A stretch of DNA of 64,000 nt, taken from contig NZ_CP014227.1 of the NCBI RefSeq assembly GCF_001553545.1, positions 587,501 to 651,500 on the forward strand. The letters run 5' to 3'. Below the pieces are notes generated by a model that worked only from the letters and a program-made list of their open reading frames with translations, had not been told where the DNA came from and made no database searches. Position 1 is the stretch's first letter. The number at the start of each line of letters is the position of its first letter. This document shows positions 62,549-64,000 of this stretch, one piece after another. This DNA comes from Capnocytophaga haemolytica (GTDB taxonomy: Bacteria > Bacteroidota > Bacteroidia > Flavobacteriales > Flavobacteriaceae). The position numbers were made by a program, and so were the translations under genes.

Positions 62549-64000
62549 TTAAACTTTCTCTGTAAGCCACTCCCGCGCATTGACAAAGGCTTCTACCCAC
62601 GGACTCACTTCATCTGTTCTACCTTCCTCATAGTACGCCCAATTCCAAGGGAAGGCACTGCGCTCTATGTGGGGCATCGTTACCAAGTGGCGACCGCTCT
62701 TGTCGGCGAGCATTGCCGCATTGTAGTCGGAGCCGTTAGGGTTGGCAGGATAACCCTCGTAGGCGTATTTTGCCACGATGTTATAGTCGCTCTCAGGTAG
62801 CGGTAGGTGAAACTTCCCTTCGCCATGAGAGATCCACACCCCGAGGCGTGTACCTGCAAGGCTTTGTAGCATTACCGAATTATTCTCTGGGATAACCACC
62901 GATACAAACCCGCTCTCGTGTTTACCGCTGTCGTTGTGGTGCATCTTACCGTGCTCAGCGTGCTCTGGGTTGATGACTTCCAGCTCCATAAAGAGCTGAC
63001 AGCCGTTGCAGATACCCACTGATAGCGTATCCTCGCGTTTAAAGAAGTTCTCCAACGCTCGTTTAGCCTTATCGTTGTAGCGGAATGCCCCTGCCCAGCC
63101 CTTGGCACTGCCCAATACGTCTGAGTTGGAGAAGCCGCCCACTGCTCCGAGGAACTGTACCTCTTCCAGCGTTTCGCGTCCTGAGATAAGGTCGGTCATA
63201 CAAACATCGCGCACCTCAAAGCCAGCCAAATAGAGGGCATTGGCCATCTCGCGCTCGGAGTTGCTGCCCTTCTCACGCAGCACTGCCGCTACAGGTCGCT
63301 TGGTAGGGCGTGCGGGCCTCTTGCCTGTAAAGTGGCTTGGAAAGGCGTATACCAAAGGCTGCTCGGTGTAGTTTTGGTAACGTTCTGTAGCCTTGTCACG
63401 CTGGGTCTGCTGTTTATCCAATAGGTAGGAAGTGAGCATCCACAGGTCGCGCAGCTCGGCAATATCGAAGTGCAGTGCTGCCTCACCATTCTTCACGTGC
63501 AACACCCCTGCACCTTTCACCTCGCCTATCTTCACTGCCTTTACACCTTGCGCAGCGAGATAGCTCTCAACGCTACTATCAGCCTGAAATACTACCCCCG
63601 CATTCTCTGCAAAGAGCACTTTCACGGTGTCTTCTTTACCTAAGGCGGTCAGGTCTACAGTAGCCCCTAAATCGTTATCGGCAAAGCACATTTCGAGCAG
63701 GGTGGTGATAAGCCCCCCACTGTTGATGTCGTGCCCTGCTACTATCTTTCCTTCTTTTATGAGTGTCTGAATAGCGTCAAACGCCTTTTTAAAGTATGCT
63801 GCGTCTTTCACATCAGGAGCTGTGGTGCCGATACTACTGAGCACCTGCGCTAAGGCACTACCGCCAAGCTGATACGCATCGCAGGAGAGGTTCACATAAT
63901 AGATACTGCCCCCGCCGCGTTTCAGTACAGGCTGCACCACTTGTTTGATGTCGGTGCAATGCCCTACTGAGGAGATGATAACCGTACCAGGTGCCAATAC
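62549..64000 (-). CDS. purL: phosphoribosylformylglycinamidine synthase, C-terminal part (partial)
   Basis: The last about 484 residues of the large, single-chain PurL; the start lies beyond the window. The visible part covers the end of the second AIRS-like ATP-binding domain (VNLSCDAYQLGGSALAQV, VAGHDINSGGLITTLLEM) and the glutaminase domain with nucleophile Cys in GICNGCQLF and the His-Glu partners near HIERSAFPWNWAYYEEG. It catalyses the ATP- and glutamine-dependent fourth step of IMP synthesis. The long form with fused glutaminase is usual for Gram-negative bacteria. Confidence 0.96.
   Translation of the reverse strand, partial: VLAPGTVIISSVGHCTDIKQVVQPVLKRGGGSIYYVNLSCDAYQLGGSALAQVLSSIGTTAPDVKDAAYFKKAFDAIQTLIKEGKIVAGHDINSGGLITTLLEMCFADNDLGATVDLTALGKEDTVKVLFAENAGVVFQADSSVESYLAAQGVKAVKIGEVKGAGVLHVKNGEAALHFDIAELRDLWMLTSYLLDKQQTQRDKATERYQNYTEQPLVYAFPSHFTGKRPARPTKRPVAAVLREKGSNSEREMANALYLAGFEVRDVCMTDLISGRETLEEVQFLGAVGGFSNSDVLGSAKGWAGAFRYNDKAKRALENFFKREDTLSVGICNGCQLFMELEVINPEHAEHGKMHHNDSGKHESGFVSVVIPENNSVMLQSLAGTRLGVWISHGEGKFHLPLPESDYNIVAKYAYEGYPANPNGSDYNAAMLADKSGRHLVTMPHIERSAFPWNWAYYEEGRTDEVSPWVEAFVNAREWLTEKV

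Overview
The window comes from a member of the Bacteroidota, family Flavobacteriaceae, most likely a Capnocytophaga-like oral species; the genus is an inference. The supporting signs are Bacteroidota-type promoters (TAnnTTTG -7 boxes with no clear Shine-Dalgarno sites), SusC/SusD pairs, many exported proteins with MKK-type signals ending in AQ or in lipoboxes, a secreted dipeptidyl peptidase IV, and DUF4876/DUF6850/DUF6377-type families. I see no phage, insertion sequence, CRISPR array or tRNA gene.

Layout. 1-930: the 3' part of a 23S rRNA, a 5S rRNA and the operon terminator. 946-2290: a MATE efflux gene broken by one extra G. 2403-8060 (minus): an outer-membrane set of TonB-dependent receptor, DUF4876 lipoprotein and DUF6850 beta-barrel. 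8493-22358 (plus): mostly housekeeping genes (two phosphatases, DPP IV, a PepSY-flavoprotein reductase, a CBS protein, NAD kinase, beta-phosphoglucomutase, a methyltransferase, topoisomerase IV subunit A), ending in a DUF6377 membrane regulator that faces the next locus.

22664-45534 is the main accessory block: two polysaccharide utilisation loci that converge at about 32.0 kb. PUL1 (plus) is SusC, SusD, GH30, SGNH hydrolase and GH3. PUL2 (minus) is a triple-tyrosine/LuxR sensor-regulator, SusC, SusD, a LamG lipoprotein, an esterase, GH144 and GH3. The enzymes point to beta-1,6-glucan (GH30 + GH3) and beta-1,2-glucan (GH144 + GH3); fungal cell-wall glucan is a plausible source for the first. 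In PUL2 a terminator separates the susCD-LamG-esterase unit from the GH144-GH3 unit. Both units carry related upstream sequence, including an exact shared 13-mer, which suggests co-regulation by two promoters.

45712-64000 holds MsrAB, exported hypotheticals, HemL, a PfkB kinase, an aromatic amino acid permease broken by one missing G, two tandem YD-type lipoproteins, a BspA-like leucine-rich-repeat protein, a YceI lipoprotein, a CBS/CorC membrane protein and the C-terminal part of PurL.

The least explained signals are intergenic. First, several arrays repeat with a strict 11-bp period (8252-8306, 35923-35966, 57083-57171, and a weaker one at 46919-46955), each with its own core. Second, there is a family of long imperfect palindromes built from degenerate 7-8 nt words (GRTCAGAG, GAGTAATG, GAGGTRTG, ATTAGAA). 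These often begin inside or next to a stop codon, and two of them share an identical 14-nt loop in opposite orientation.
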